Shown here piece after piece: positions 8,001 through 15,062 of a stretch of 64,000 nt of DNA; the stretch's first letter is position 1, and every line of letters begins with the position of its first letter. The translations under genes and the position numbers were made by a program. The notes beneath the pieces are model-generated. The model saw only the letters and a list, made by a program, of their open reading frames with translations. It had not been told where the DNA came from and did no database searches. Source of the DNA: Anaerolineae bacterium (GTDB taxonomy: Bacteria; Chloroflexota; Anaerolineae; Aggregatilineales; Phototrophicaceae); assembly GCA_020849765.1 (NCBI GenBank), contig JADLAY010000073.1:1-64000 (forward strand), given 5' to 3'.

Positions 8001-9458
8001 TCGGATAAGGTGACGACCTTCCTGACCGAGTGCCGCCGCCTGAACATCGCCATCCTGGCGCCGGACGTCAACACGAGCCAGCTCGACTTCGACATCCAGC
8101 GCGGGGCGGACGGGAGACGCGGCATCCGCTTTGGGTTGGCGGCGGTCAAGAACGCCGGCGTCGGCGCGCTGTCGACGATCATCGCCGAGCGCGATAACGG
8201 CGGCCCATTCCGCGACCTGCAGGAGTTCTGCGAGCGCGTCGATCTGCGACAGGTCGGCAAGCGCACAATCGAGAGCCTGATCAAGGTCGGCGCCTTGAGC
8301 GCGTTCGGCAATCGCAATCAGTTGATCGCCGCGCTCGACCGCATCATGAGCTTCAGCGCCGAACATCATAAGGCGAAGGAAGTCGGGCAGATGAGCATGT
8401 TCGGCGACGCCATCGGCAGCGGCTTCAGCGATGATCTGCTGGCGAATCTGCCGCTGGCAGACGAGGTAGATCAGCGTGAGATGCTCGACTGGGAGAAGGC
8501 GCTGCTCGGCTTCTACGTCAGCAGCCACCCGATTGACCCGGTGCTGCATATCATCCGCAGCAGCAATTTCGACACAACCAAAGACCTGAAAGAGGCGGGC
8601 AGCGAGCGCCCGGTGCGCATCATCGGGCTGGTCGCGGGCATCCGCCGCCTGCCGACCAAGAATCAGGAGATGATGGCGATTGTGACGCTCGAAGACCATT
8701 TCAGCACGATCGACGTCGTGTTATTCCCGCGCACGTGGCGCAAGTTCGAAGAGATGGTGCTCGAAGGCATGGTGCTCCAGTTTTCGGGCAAGCTCGATCT
8801 CTCGCGCGGCGATGCGCAGGTGATCTGCGAGGCGGTCACGACCGAGTTTGAGACGGTCACGGCTGCAGACGGAGGCACCCGTCCCGATGCCATGCCCAGC
8901 GCTCCGCCGCCGTGGATGGGCGACGACGAGCTGTTCGACGAGCCGATGGACGCCCCGGCCTGGACGCCGTCCGATGCGCCCACCAATGGCAATGGCGGCA
9001 ATGGTCACACAGGCAACGGAAACGGCAGCAATGGTGCATCCGACTATCAAGCGCCGTCGAATGGCGCGGTCGAGCTGCCACCGGCGCCCAATGGCGATCC
9101 CTACGCGGCCACCGGCGAGCCGCCCGGCTTCGATGACCTGCCGTGGATGAGCGACGAACCGCTCGGCGAATTGGCGTCCGAGCCGCTGCCGAGCGACGAC
9201 GGCGAAGACCAGACTCCGCGGCGCACGCTCGTCATCCGCTTCGAGCGCTGCGGCGACCAGGACAAGGATCTGCGCCGTTTCAACCGGCTGCTCAACCTGC
9301 TCAACTCGTATCCTGGCGACGATCACTTCGTGATCGAGTTGATCGAGAACGGGCGCATCCAGCCGCTGGAGTTCCCGGACATGACGACCGGCATCTGCGA
9401 GGCGCTGATGACGCAGCTGCACCGGCACGTCGGCGCGGATAACCTCGCCGTCCATTGA
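5067..9458 (+). CDS. dnaE: DNA polymerase III alpha subunit containing a mini-intein
   Basis: DnaE is the replicative C-family polymerase. The precursor is 1463 residues; removal of the intein (residues 769-943) leaves 1288. The ATG at 5067 gives the standard PHP-domain start (DFVHLHVHTEFSLLDG). Catalytic aspartates of the palm are in PDIDLDYPDDRR (D402, D404). The tail includes an OB-fold region (RPVRIIGLVAGIRRLPTK), then a Gly/Asn-rich low-complexity linker around 1310-1345 and a C-terminal domain. No other polymerase subunit is nearby. Splicing is required for activity because the intein interrupts the FNK-SHAADYA motif. Confidence 0.97.
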   Translation: MTDQDFVHLHVHTEFSLLDGLSKIKKLVARAKDLDMKSLAITDHGVMFGAIDFYKACKAADIKPIIGMEGYLARRTMRDRDSKLDARPYHLLMLAQNETGYKNLLKIASAAQLEGYYYRPRIDREFLEAHSDGLVTTTGCLAAQVPSLVMDGQDEQARALIHEYVDIFGRENFYLELQNHKIDVLKTVNDWLIETARRDNLRLLATNDVHYVMEGDADPHDTLLCIQTSSLKNEANRMRMTDNSYYLTDQAEMWAAFGHIDGGSALTNSLLIAEMCDINLDRKGYHLPNFPVPDGHTSGTYLRYLAEKGLRWRFPGREDSNDLRERMERELTIIGDMGFETYFLIVWDLCEFARHADIWWNVRGSGAGSLVAYCLGITNIDPILNNLLFERFLNPGRVSMPDIDLDYPDDRRAEMIAYCTRKYGEDKVAAIITFGTLGAKAAVRDVGRALDVPLDLVNQAAKLIPTEPKPKPVHTYVEANPDLKQMYENIPEIKHIVDTAAELQGVSRHASTHAAGVIVSDVPLVEYLPLHRLTNESKGNEEDSPIKQVTQFPMETCESIGLLKIDFLGLSTLTQLRRTCELIERHHGIHYDMGNIPYRPSDDEDVNRKLSEAFDMVSRGETIGVFQIESTGMQEMLRGMRPTRFEHIIAAVSLYRPGPMDYIPDFNARMHGTKEVVYHHEKLKPILEETFGIMVYQEQLMQIASGLFSYSLGDADLMRRAVSKKKKEDLLKHKQIFIERGPENDVSVEAAEKIFDDIEFFANYGFNKCISGDTEILDADNGQLVRVGDLASGDVRVKRTLTLDLDTMQLVSGEISHVHENGIKPVYKLTTELGRQITATDNHPFLTQDGWRLLGALATGDLVAVVAPDVAVSQNVVGAWRRQAPTYLNALAEDLQPLATIHADNDIYWDKVVSIEYVGEEMTYDLTVPGTHNFVANDIIVHNSHAADYAVITCQSAFLKCHYPEEYMAALLSVYFDDSDKVTTFLTECRRLNIAILAPDVNTSQLDFDIQRGADGRRGIRFGLAAVKNAGVGALSTIIAERDNGGPFRDLQEFCERVDLRQVGKRTIESLIKVGALSAFGNRNQLIAALDRIMSFSAEHHKAKEVGQMSMFGDAIGSGFSDDLLANLPLADEVDQREMLDWEKALLGFYVSSHPIDPVLHIIRSSNFDTTKDLKEAGSERPVRIIGLVAGIRRLPTKNQEMMAIVTLEDHFSTIDVVLFPRTWRKFEEMVLEGMVLQFSGKLDLSRGDAQVICEAVTTEFETVTAADGGTRPDAMPSAPPPWMGDDELFDEPMDAPAWTPSDAPTNGNGGNGHTGNGNGSNGASDYQAPSNGAVELPPAPNGDPYAATGEPPGFDDLPWMSDEPLGELASEPLPSDDGEDQTPRRTLVIRFERCGDQDKDLRRFNRLLNLLNSYPGDDHFVIELIENGRIQPLEFPDMTTGICEALMTQLHRHVGADNLAVH
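7371..7895 (+). other. DnaE mini-intein
   Basis: The 175-residue insert begins with Cys1 (CISGDTEILDADNGQLVRVGDL, block A), has the block B TxxH motif (TATDNHPF), block F (EMTYDLTVPGTHNFVANDI) and ends in His-Asn, followed by Ser+1. All residues needed for standard class 1 splicing are present. The region between blocks B and F is too short for a LAGLIDADG homing endonuclease. The site (YGFNK^SHAAD) is four residues downstream of the cyanobacterial split DnaE intein site (Y^CFNKSH). Confidence 0.92.
7695..7723 (+). repeat. Perfect 29-bp GTAGGGG palindrome inside the intein
   Basis: Arms of 14 bp (GTAGGGGCTTGGCG / CGCCAAGCCCCTAC) surround a single central G. It is translated in frame as part of VGAWRRQAPTY in the linker between intein blocks B and F, and belongs to the GTAGGG...CCCTAC palindrome family found between genes elsewhere in the window. 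Confidence 0.9.
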
Positions 9459-9516
9459 AGCACGCGGCACACCGTGACAATTGACCCGTTCGCGTCGCGC
9501 AAAATCACACGGCATT

Positions 9517-9532
9517 TGTGACAATAATCACT
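9517..9532 (+). promoter_or_regulatory. CRP/FNR-type operator upstream of multihaem cytochrome
   Basis: TGTGA (9517-9521), six bases, TCACT (9528-9532) fits the CRP-family consensus with one mismatch. A further 12-bp palindrome CTTAGCGCTAAG lies at 9626-9637, 17 bp before the start codon. Confidence 0.5.
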
Positions 9533-9654
9533 AACTTATTACGGGCAGCTTTGTTACGCTCGTATATAAGTGAGTGATTCGTACGTGACCAGCCTCAAGC
9601 GCTGGTCTTATGCGTCGTGTTCGTTCTTAGCGCTAAGGAAAGGGGGGTTCAATC

Positions 9655-11001
9655 GTGCGTCCAAGGCTGATTTCAGCCCTGGTCGCCGGTGGTGTGCTGC
9701 TGATCACAGCAGGCATCGCGATGTTATCGAGTTCGGTTGGGGGGGTGTCGATCTCGTTTGCCAGCCCCGGCATGGAGATCGAGCCGTTCGAAGATTTCGC
9801 CTGCCTGGACTGCCACACCAGTCAGCAGCGGCTGAGTGAACTGGCGATCGAGGAGGAAGCGCCGGAAGCCTTGTCTTCTGGCCCTGGCTGAGGCGGATCC
9901 GTGACTCCGATGGAGCCATGGGAGCGCGTCTGGATTGACGCCGAAACGTATAGCCAGGATGTCCATTCTTACATCAACTGTACCGACTGTCACGGCGGTG
10001 AAGCGGTTGACGATTTCGAGCTTGCCCACGAGGGCCAGGTCGAGAGTGTCGTCAATAGTCCCGAGGTTTGCGGGCGCTGCCACGTCGATGTCGGACCCAC
10101 ACAAATCGACAGCTTGCACAGCACTCTGGCGGGTTATGACACGGCGCTCTATGCACGGAGCACGCCGGAGAATCACCCTGCGCTGGAAGAGATGCAGGCC
10201 AATCATTGTAACCAGTGCCACGCAACTTGCGGCGACTGCCACGTGAGCCAACCCAGCTCGGCGGGCGGCGGCCTTGTGAGCGGACACGTTTTCGAACAAA
10301 AGCCGTCGATGTCACGCCAATGCACGGCCTGCCATGGCAGCCGCGTCAAAAATGAATACTACGGCGCAAACGAAGACGTGCCGAGCGACGTGCACTTCCG
10401 CGCGCGCATGGACTGCATGGAATGCCATACGGCGGACGCCATGCACGGCATGGGCACGGCGGGCGAGCAAACGCACCGCTATGACGGCGCCCCCGATCCG
10501 GGCTGCGTCGACTGTCACGACGATATCGAGATGGGCGAGAACGCTGATACCGATATCGAGATGCACAGCGCCCACGACGAGTACGATCTCGCGTGCCAGG
10601 TCTGCCACAGCACGACCTATACCAACTGCGTCAACTGTCATGTCGAGCAGACGGATGATGGCGTCCCGTTCTACACGGTCGAAGACCATTTCCTCGGCTT
10701 CACCATTGGCCTGAACACCAACCGGAGCGAAGACCGTCCCTATGAGTACGTGCCGGTCCGGCATGTGCCCATCGACCCGGACTCGTTCAGCTTCTATGGC
10801 GAAGACCTGCTGCCGAACTTCGACTCGCGGCCCACATGGGTGTATGCGACACCGCACAACATCCAGCGCGTGACGCCGCAGACGGAGACCTGCGAAAGCT
10901 GTCATGACAACGAAGCGCTATTCCTGACGCGCCAAACGGTGGATCGCGCCGAGCGGCGGGCAAATCAGGACGTGCTTGTCGACATGGATGCGATTCCATA
11001 G
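9655..11001 (+). pseudogene. Multihaem c-type cytochrome with in-frame TGA (readthrough or disrupted)
   Basis: One continuous frame of 448 codons is broken only by TGA at 9889-9891. The part before it (78 residues, GTG start after AAGGAAAGGGGGG) supplies an N-terminal membrane/signal segment and the first CxxCH (CLDCH). The part after it has ten more CxxCH motifs (CTDCH, CGRCH, CNQCH, CGDCH, CTACH, CMECH, CVDCH, CQVCH, CVNCH, CESCH). Without the N-terminal export segment the downstream part could not receive haem, so either the TGA is read through (Trp suppression, selenocysteine), or the gene is a recent pseudogene, or the base is a sequencing error. It is likely an extracytoplasmic electron carrier; its partner is unknown. 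An exported rhodanese follows. Confidence 0.75.
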
Positions 11002-11027
11002 TCGCGAGCACAGCAATTGAGAGCACA

Positions 11028-11051
11028 TTCGCCTGTCTTCGGGCAGGCGAA
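11028..11051 (+). promoter_or_regulatory. Intercistronic hairpin with UUCG tetraloop
   Basis: A 10-bp stem (one T-G pair) is closed by C(TTCG)G, a very stable RNA tetraloop. No T-run follows, so it is more likely an mRNA-stabilising or processing element between cytochrome and rhodanese than a terminator. Confidence 0.5.
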
Positions 11052-11100
11052 GCACGAATGTAACGGAAGTTTTTCAAAGTGACAAAGGGGATTTCACCTC

Positions 11101-11985
11101 ATGGCTAAGTTGACCCGCTTCATGCTCTTGCTCGTTCTGGCCTCACTGCTGATCGTGCCCGGCATCGCCCTGGCGCAGACCGACGAAGTCGACGTTGTCG
11201 ACGACGTGCTGATGCCGCAGCTCGAAGCCTACTACTCCGCTATCCCGGAAAAATACGGCACCGTCAACGTTGAAGCATTCCTCGAACTGCTGGCCGAAAA
11301 TCCGGACGTGGTCGTGCTTGACGTGCGCGAAGACGCCGAGGTCGAAGAAGCAGGCATCATCGAGGGTGCCATCCACCTTCCGCTGCGCACACTGGGCGAA
11401 AACCTGGACCTGCTGCCCAACCTGGACGCAACGATTGTCGTCGTGTGCAAGAGTGGCTTCCGCGCGACCATCGGTATGGCAGCGCTGCAAACCCTCGGCT
11501 ACACGGACGTTCACGTGCTGACCGGCGGCATCGGTGCCTGGATCGGCGAAGACCTGCCCGTCGTCGAGGCTCCTGCCGAAGTCGAACCGGCAGATGTGCC
11601 GGAAGATCTTGACCCGGCGCTGGTCGAATACGTGGCCGGTTACCTCGCCAACCTGCCCGAGGGCTGGGGCGCGGTGAAACCGCAGGATCTGTTCGAAGAG
11701 ACCTTCGAGACGATGCCCGACTGGCTGCTCGACGTTCGCAGCGATGAAGAGTGGGCCGAAGGCTACATTGAAGGCGCGGAGCACGTCTGGATCAACAATT
11801 TCTTTGACAACCTGGCTGAGCTGCCGGAAGACAAAGACGCGAACATCGTCGTCTACTGCGCCAGCGGTTATCGCGGCGGTATTGTGGCGACGCAGCTTGG
11901 CCTGCTCGGTTACACCAACGTGCGTAACCTGGCCGGTGGCATCGGCGCCTGGAAAGCGGCAGAACTCCCGGTTGTGACCGACTAA
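11101..11985 (+). CDS. Exported tandem-domain rhodanese
   Basis: This 294-residue protein starts with a signal peptide (FMLLLVLASLLIVPGIALAQ). Two rhodanese domains follow (about 45-155 and 195-292). Each has an active-site cysteine loop, CKSGFRA and CASGYRGG, so both may carry a persulfide. Rhodaneses transfer sulfane sulfur; an acidic linker separates the domains. Its position 100 bp after the multihaem cytochrome suggests a periplasmic sulfur-redox pair, which is inference. Confidence 0.85.
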   Translation: MAKLTRFMLLLVLASLLIVPGIALAQTDEVDVVDDVLMPQLEAYYSAIPEKYGTVNVEAFLELLAENPDVVVLDVREDAEVEEAGIIEGAIHLPLRTLGENLDLLPNLDATIVVVCKSGFRATIGMAALQTLGYTDVHVLTGGIGAWIGEDLPVVEAPAEVEPADVPEDLDPALVEYVAGYLANLPEGWGAVKPQDLFEETFETMPDWLLDVRSDEEWAEGYIEGAEHVWINNFFDNLAELPEDKDANIVVYCASGYRGGIVATQLGLLGYTNVRNLAGGIGAWKAAELPVVTD

Positions 11986-12119
11986 TCTTGTTTGTGAAGG
12001 GAAAGCCGGCTGCTTCGTCCACCCTCCAACGCGGCAATCAGACGGCTTTCCTGGATTTTGTGACAACCGCATAATGTGCTCAAATAGGGGTGCTTAGCAA
12101 CCGAACGGGAGTAAAAACC

Positions 12120-13109
12120 GTGGACTTGCAGCAGCCCTATTATTTTGTCAGCTACGCGCGCGCCGATATTGACCGTGTGCGCGAGTTCGTCTCGCGTTTG
12201 AACGAACTCGGCATCCGGACGTGGATCGACGTCGACGCGCTGGCCCCCGGCGAGAACTGGCAGCACAGCATCCAACAAGGCCTCGCAAGAGCCGCCGGTT
12301 TGATCGTCTTTCTCTCGCGCAACAGCGTCGATTCGAGCTGGGTGCATTCGGAACTGTCCGCCATTCTGGATCGCTCCGCGGCCGTCTTCCCCATCCTGCT
12401 CGACGATCTGCCGCCGGATGCCATCCCCGTGAGTTTGCAGACCGTCTACTATCTCGACGTGCGCGATTGGAGCCGCGTCGGCGAACAAGTCGCGCAGCTC
12501 GCGACAACGATCAAGCGCAGCGAGGCCGCGCGCATTCCGACTCACACGGGTCTGCATGACACCGAGATCGTCCAGATTGCGACTGAATCCGCGGATGCGG
12601 CACGCGGCGGTGGCACACCCTCATCGACGGCTGCCGCGCCGCCCGACTCGGTGTTCGTCGTCCATGGGCGCGATCAGCAATTCCTGGCCGACGTCGAGAC
12701 GTATCTGCAGAGCATCAACGTCACGCCGGTCGTCCTGAGCAAGATGTCCAATGCCAACCAGACGAGCCTGTTTCAGAAGCTGCTCTTCTACGCGGGCAAC
12801 ACCTATTTCGCAGTCGTACTCATTTCATCGGACGATCTCGGCGGGCTGGATGCGGAATTCCAGCAGTACGGCAACCGCGCGCTGGAGTATCGTGCGCGGC
12901 AGAACGTCGTCCTCGAACTCGGCTATTTCTACGGTAAGCTCGGCTGGGATCGTGTCTTCGTGCTCTACAAACCCGCAACCCAGTCGATCCCGCGTTTCGA
13001 GCGCCCGTCGGATCTCAACGGTGTGCTCTTCGACGACTATGACGCCACCGGCAACTGGAAGACGATCCTGCACACCAAGCTCAAGAATGCGGGCTTCGTC
13101 GTGCCGTAA
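12120..13109 (+). CDS. TIR domain + Cap12/Pycsar-type TIR-like protein
   Basis: The GTG at 12120 (after CGGGAG) gives 329 residues. Residues 5-135 form a TIR_2 domain (YFVSYARADIDRVREFV, WIDVDALAPGENW) with the putative NADase glutamate E78 in SSWVHSEL. Residues about 176-325 match the TIR-like PF10137 family known from CBASS Cap12 and Pycsar effectors (VFVVHGRDQQFL, QNVVLELGYFYGKLG, with E266). Two stacked TIR-type modules suggest an NAD+-consuming or nucleotide-sensing immune effector. No cyclase is adjacent. The next gene, a DUF433 protein, begins 11 bp later and is probably co-transcribed. Confidence 0.82.
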   Translation: MDLQQPYYFVSYARADIDRVREFVSRLNELGIRTWIDVDALAPGENWQHSIQQGLARAAGLIVFLSRNSVDSSWVHSELSAILDRSAAVFPILLDDLPPDAIPVSLQTVYYLDVRDWSRVGEQVAQLATTIKRSEAARIPTHTGLHDTEIVQIATESADAARGGGTPSSTAAAPPDSVFVVHGRDQQFLADVETYLQSINVTPVVLSKMSNANQTSLFQKLLFYAGNTYFAVVLISSDDLGGLDAEFQQYGNRALEYRARQNVVLELGYFYGKLGWDRVFVLYKPATQSIPRFERPSDLNGVLFDDYDATGNWKTILHTKLKNAGFVVP

Positions 13110-13120
13110 GGAGAAATATT

Positions 13121-13423
13121 GTGTCAGTACAACACATCCTGGTCGATGACGAGGGCATTCCGCGCACGATCAACCATCGCGTGAAAGTGAAGATGATCGC
13201 CCAGAAACACCTGATTGCGGGCGAAAGCGTGGATCACATCGCAGAGCACTACGGCATCACGCTGGCCGATGTCTATGCCGCACTGGCGTACTATCATGAC
13301 AATCTAGCCTATTTCGAGCAGCAAGAAGCGGAGCTAGAACCCTTAGCGGACGATGCACGCCGCTACACCGCCGAATTGAAGGCAAGAATTAATGAGCGCC
13401 TGGAAGAAAATCAGGAGAACTGA
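13121..13423 (+). CDS. DUF433 small DNA-binding-like protein
   Basis: This 100-residue protein with GTG start follows AAGGAG. It has a DUF433 pattern: HILVDDEGIPRTI, then a helix-turn-helix-like stretch (GESVDHIAEHYGITLADVYAALAYYHDN) and a charged C-terminal helix. DUF433 proteins usually act as antitoxins next to DUF5615 PIN-like toxins; here there is no such toxin and the only partner is the double-TIR gene upstream. A regulatory or antitoxin role for that gene is inferred. Confidence 0.7.
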   Translation: MSVQHILVDDEGIPRTINHRVKVKMIAQKHLIAGESVDHIAEHYGITLADVYAALAYYHDNLAYFEQQEAELEPLADDARRYTAELKARINERLEENQEN

Positions 13424-13540
13424 CATCAAACATTTTTCACCAGCGTCATTGCATTGCCTTCCTTAGCGTCACATAACACCGCTTGGTCTACCCTTCTTTA
13501 TTGGAATCGCTTTTCAGCACCGTAGCCTATGGACAACAAA

Positions 13541-13571
13541 AACCCACCCCGGTAGATCGCCGGGGTGGGTT
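13541..13571 (-). terminator. Terminator of the AhpD-like gene
   Basis: A perfect 12-bp stem (AACCCACCCCGG / CCGGGGTGGGTT) with a 7-nt loop is followed on the minus strand by TTTTTGTTG. It lies about 25 bp beyond the AhpD-like stop and could also stop transcripts from the DUF433 side. Confidence 0.85.
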
Positions 13572-13596
13572 GAGTTTATCAGGCTGAGCAATGCGT

Positions 13597-13947
13597 TCAG
13601 GCAGCGACAGCCTCGAACTGCGACAGGGCTTCGAGCGCCTCGCAGCCGTAGACGACCGACGGGCCACCGCCCATCAGGACGGCCACGCCGATGGTCTCGG
13701 TGATCTCTTCGTGACTGGCGCCAGCCTTGAGCGCGTCGTGGACGTGGAAGGTGATGCAGCCTTCACAGCGGATGGTGATGGCGATGCCCAGGGCGATCAG
13801 TTCTTTGACCTTACAGCCGAGGACACCCTCTTCCGCGCAGGACTCGTGGAGTTTCGAGAAAGCGCCCATGGTGCCGGGGATCTCGTGTCCCAGTTCGCCC
13901 ATCAGCTCACAGATGTGATCCAGTTTTTCTGGGAAGTTGTTCGACAT
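13597..13947 (-). CDS. Carboxymuconolactone decarboxylase / AhpD-like protein
   Basis: This 116-residue CMD-family protein carries the redox motif CxxCxxxH (CEGCITFHVH) of AhpD-type alkylhydroperoxidases, preceded by KVKELIALGIAI and followed by GASHEEITETIGVAVLMGGGPS. These small helical proteins reduce peroxides or peroxiredoxin partners through the cysteine pair. A consensus CRP-type operator lies about 90 bp upstream and a strong terminator follows the gene, so it appears to be a single-gene unit under CRP/FNR-type control. Confidence 0.85.
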   Translation of the reverse strand: MSNNFPEKLDHICELMGELGHEIPGTMGAFSKLHESCAEEGVLGCKVKELIALGIAITIRCEGCITFHVHDALKAGASHEEITETIGVAVLMGGGPSVVYGCEALEALSQFEAVAA

Positions 13948-14035
13948 TTCGTTGATGCCTCGTTGTGTATGACCGAACTATCCATATCATAGGGCATCGC
14001 AAGAGTAGGCGATAGAAAAAAAATGCACAAATATT

Positions 14036-14051
14036 TGTGACAAATTTCACA
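14036..14051 (-). promoter_or_regulatory. Consensus CRP-type operator
   Basis: TGTGA-CAAATT-TCACA (14036-14051) is a perfect match to TGTGA-N6-TCACA, in an AT-rich region upstream of the AhpD-like gene at 13947. Confidence 0.65.
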
Positions 14052-14157
14052 ATATGTATGAGCGGATAGTTTTTTGAGATTGGAAATATGATGCTGTGAG
14101 TGAAATGGTAAGTGGATTGGGCAGATAATTTTCTCAATTAGAAGCGTGCCAAGTCAA

Positions 14158-14643
14158 TCACGCCAGGCCTTTAAATCCCTGAGCAAGCAATTTTCGAATC
14201 TCGCGGATTAGCTCGCCAGGCGTGCAGATGGCCAGACCGCTTCTCGGCGCAACATTCGCAGCTTTGATGAAATGTTGCGCATCCAGCGTCACCAATCGAT
14301 GAGGGTTAGCCGCGACGGCAGCAGCTAACACAGGCGCATCTTTGGGAGTAATCACATCAAGCCATGACGCAACCGCTTCAGAATCTGGATCTGCGACGAT
14401 TTCCCAGTCGATCTTAGCCTTTAGTTGCTGATAATCCGGCATCGCCCGCAGTAGTTTATTCGCCAAATTGCGTTCAGTCTCATTGATTACATAGGGACAA
14501 ACGACAGGGCGCAGCAATCCCATTTCGCACAGAGTCAATAATGCATTGCTCGCGCCTGTACGTGAAGCGCATCCAGCGATGATGACACTCGAATCGGTAA
14601 AAACACGTGGTGTCTCTGGATCAGATGGAAAGAAGGTGACCAT
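14158..14643 (-). CDS. PIN-domain ribonuclease toxin
   Basis: This 161-residue PIN protein has the start at 14643 supported by CCAGGAG. It has the acidic residues expected of the fold: TDSSVIIAG, a mid-protein NETE, and TPKDAPVLAAA with TLDAQHF near the end. PIN toxins cleave RNA and are neutralised by a bound antitoxin. The gene overlaps the AbrB-type gene upstream by 23 bp, typical of translationally coupled toxin-antitoxin pairs. Confidence 0.8.
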   Translation of the reverse strand: MVTFFPSDPETPRVFTDSSVIIAGCASRTGASNALLTLCEMGLLRPVVCPYVINETERNLANKLLRAMPDYQQLKAKIDWEIVADPDSEAVASWLDVITPKDAPVLAAAVAANPHRLVTLDAQHFIKAANVAPRSGLAICTPGELIREIRKLLAQGFKGLA

Positions 14644-14923
14644 ATTGCTCCTGGAAGAGCTTGCTGCCTTCTTCGTCCAGACCAGCAAGCAAATCGCTCA
14701 CGCTCATGCCCTCTTCCGCCAGGATACGCTCAATCCGTTCCGCCACTTCGGGCGCGATCAGGCGAGTTGGCACGAGCATCAAGCCACCTTGTGCCGCGAT
14801 CAACGTCACGAAATCTCCAGGATGAATACCGAGTCTTTCCATCGCTTCTGTCGGCAGAGTCAACGTGCCTTCTTCGCTGACCAGCGCTTCATATGCGGGA
14901 AATTCCAACTTCTCATTCGTCAT
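14621..14923 (-). CDS. AbrB/MazE-type antitoxin
   Basis: This 100-residue protein has an N-terminal swapped-hairpin (SpoVT/AbrB) DNA-binding segment: YEALVSEEGTLTLPTEAMERLGIHPGDFVTLIAAQGGLMLVP, followed by an acidic helical tail suited to toxin binding. It immediately precedes and overlaps the PIN gene. Autorepression of the pair is expected from the family. The start at 14923 was chosen because the AbrB fold begins there. Confidence 0.8.
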   Translation of the reverse strand: MTNEKLEFPAYEALVSEEGTLTLPTEAMERLGIHPGDFVTLIAAQGGLMLVPTRLIAPEVAERIERILAEEGMSVSDLLAGLDEEGSKLFQEQYGHLLSI

Positions 14924-15000
14924 AGCAATGTGTACTCCGCCTATTGGCTTCATTCTACACCAAAAAAGGGGCGCAGCCTTCGCCGCGCCCCGCATTTCGC

Positions 15001-15060
15001 ACCGTGAACCGTGTACCGTGAACTCAGAACTCAGTACCCAGCACTGAGCACCCAGTACCC
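15001..15060 (+). repeat. Heptamer tandem array 3
   Basis: Eight heptamers and a partial ninth: ACCGTGA, ACCGTGT, ACCGTGA, ACTCAGA, ACTCAGT, ACCCAGC, ACTGAGC, ACCCAGT, ACCC. The array ends 2 bp from the stop codon of the aldehyde dehydrogenase gene. The sequence resembles the reverse complement of the array at 62654. Confidence 0.9.
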
Positions 15061-15062
15061 TC

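Noticed and set aside
9901..11001. Independent cytochrome gene starting at GTG 9901
   Set aside because: It would lack the export segment required for haem attachment, and it is in the same frame as the upstream part, so the two are treated as one interrupted gene.
15001..15060. Possible CRISPR array
   Set aside because: Units are contiguous 7-mers without spacers, and no cas genes are present; the same holds for the other heptamer arrays.
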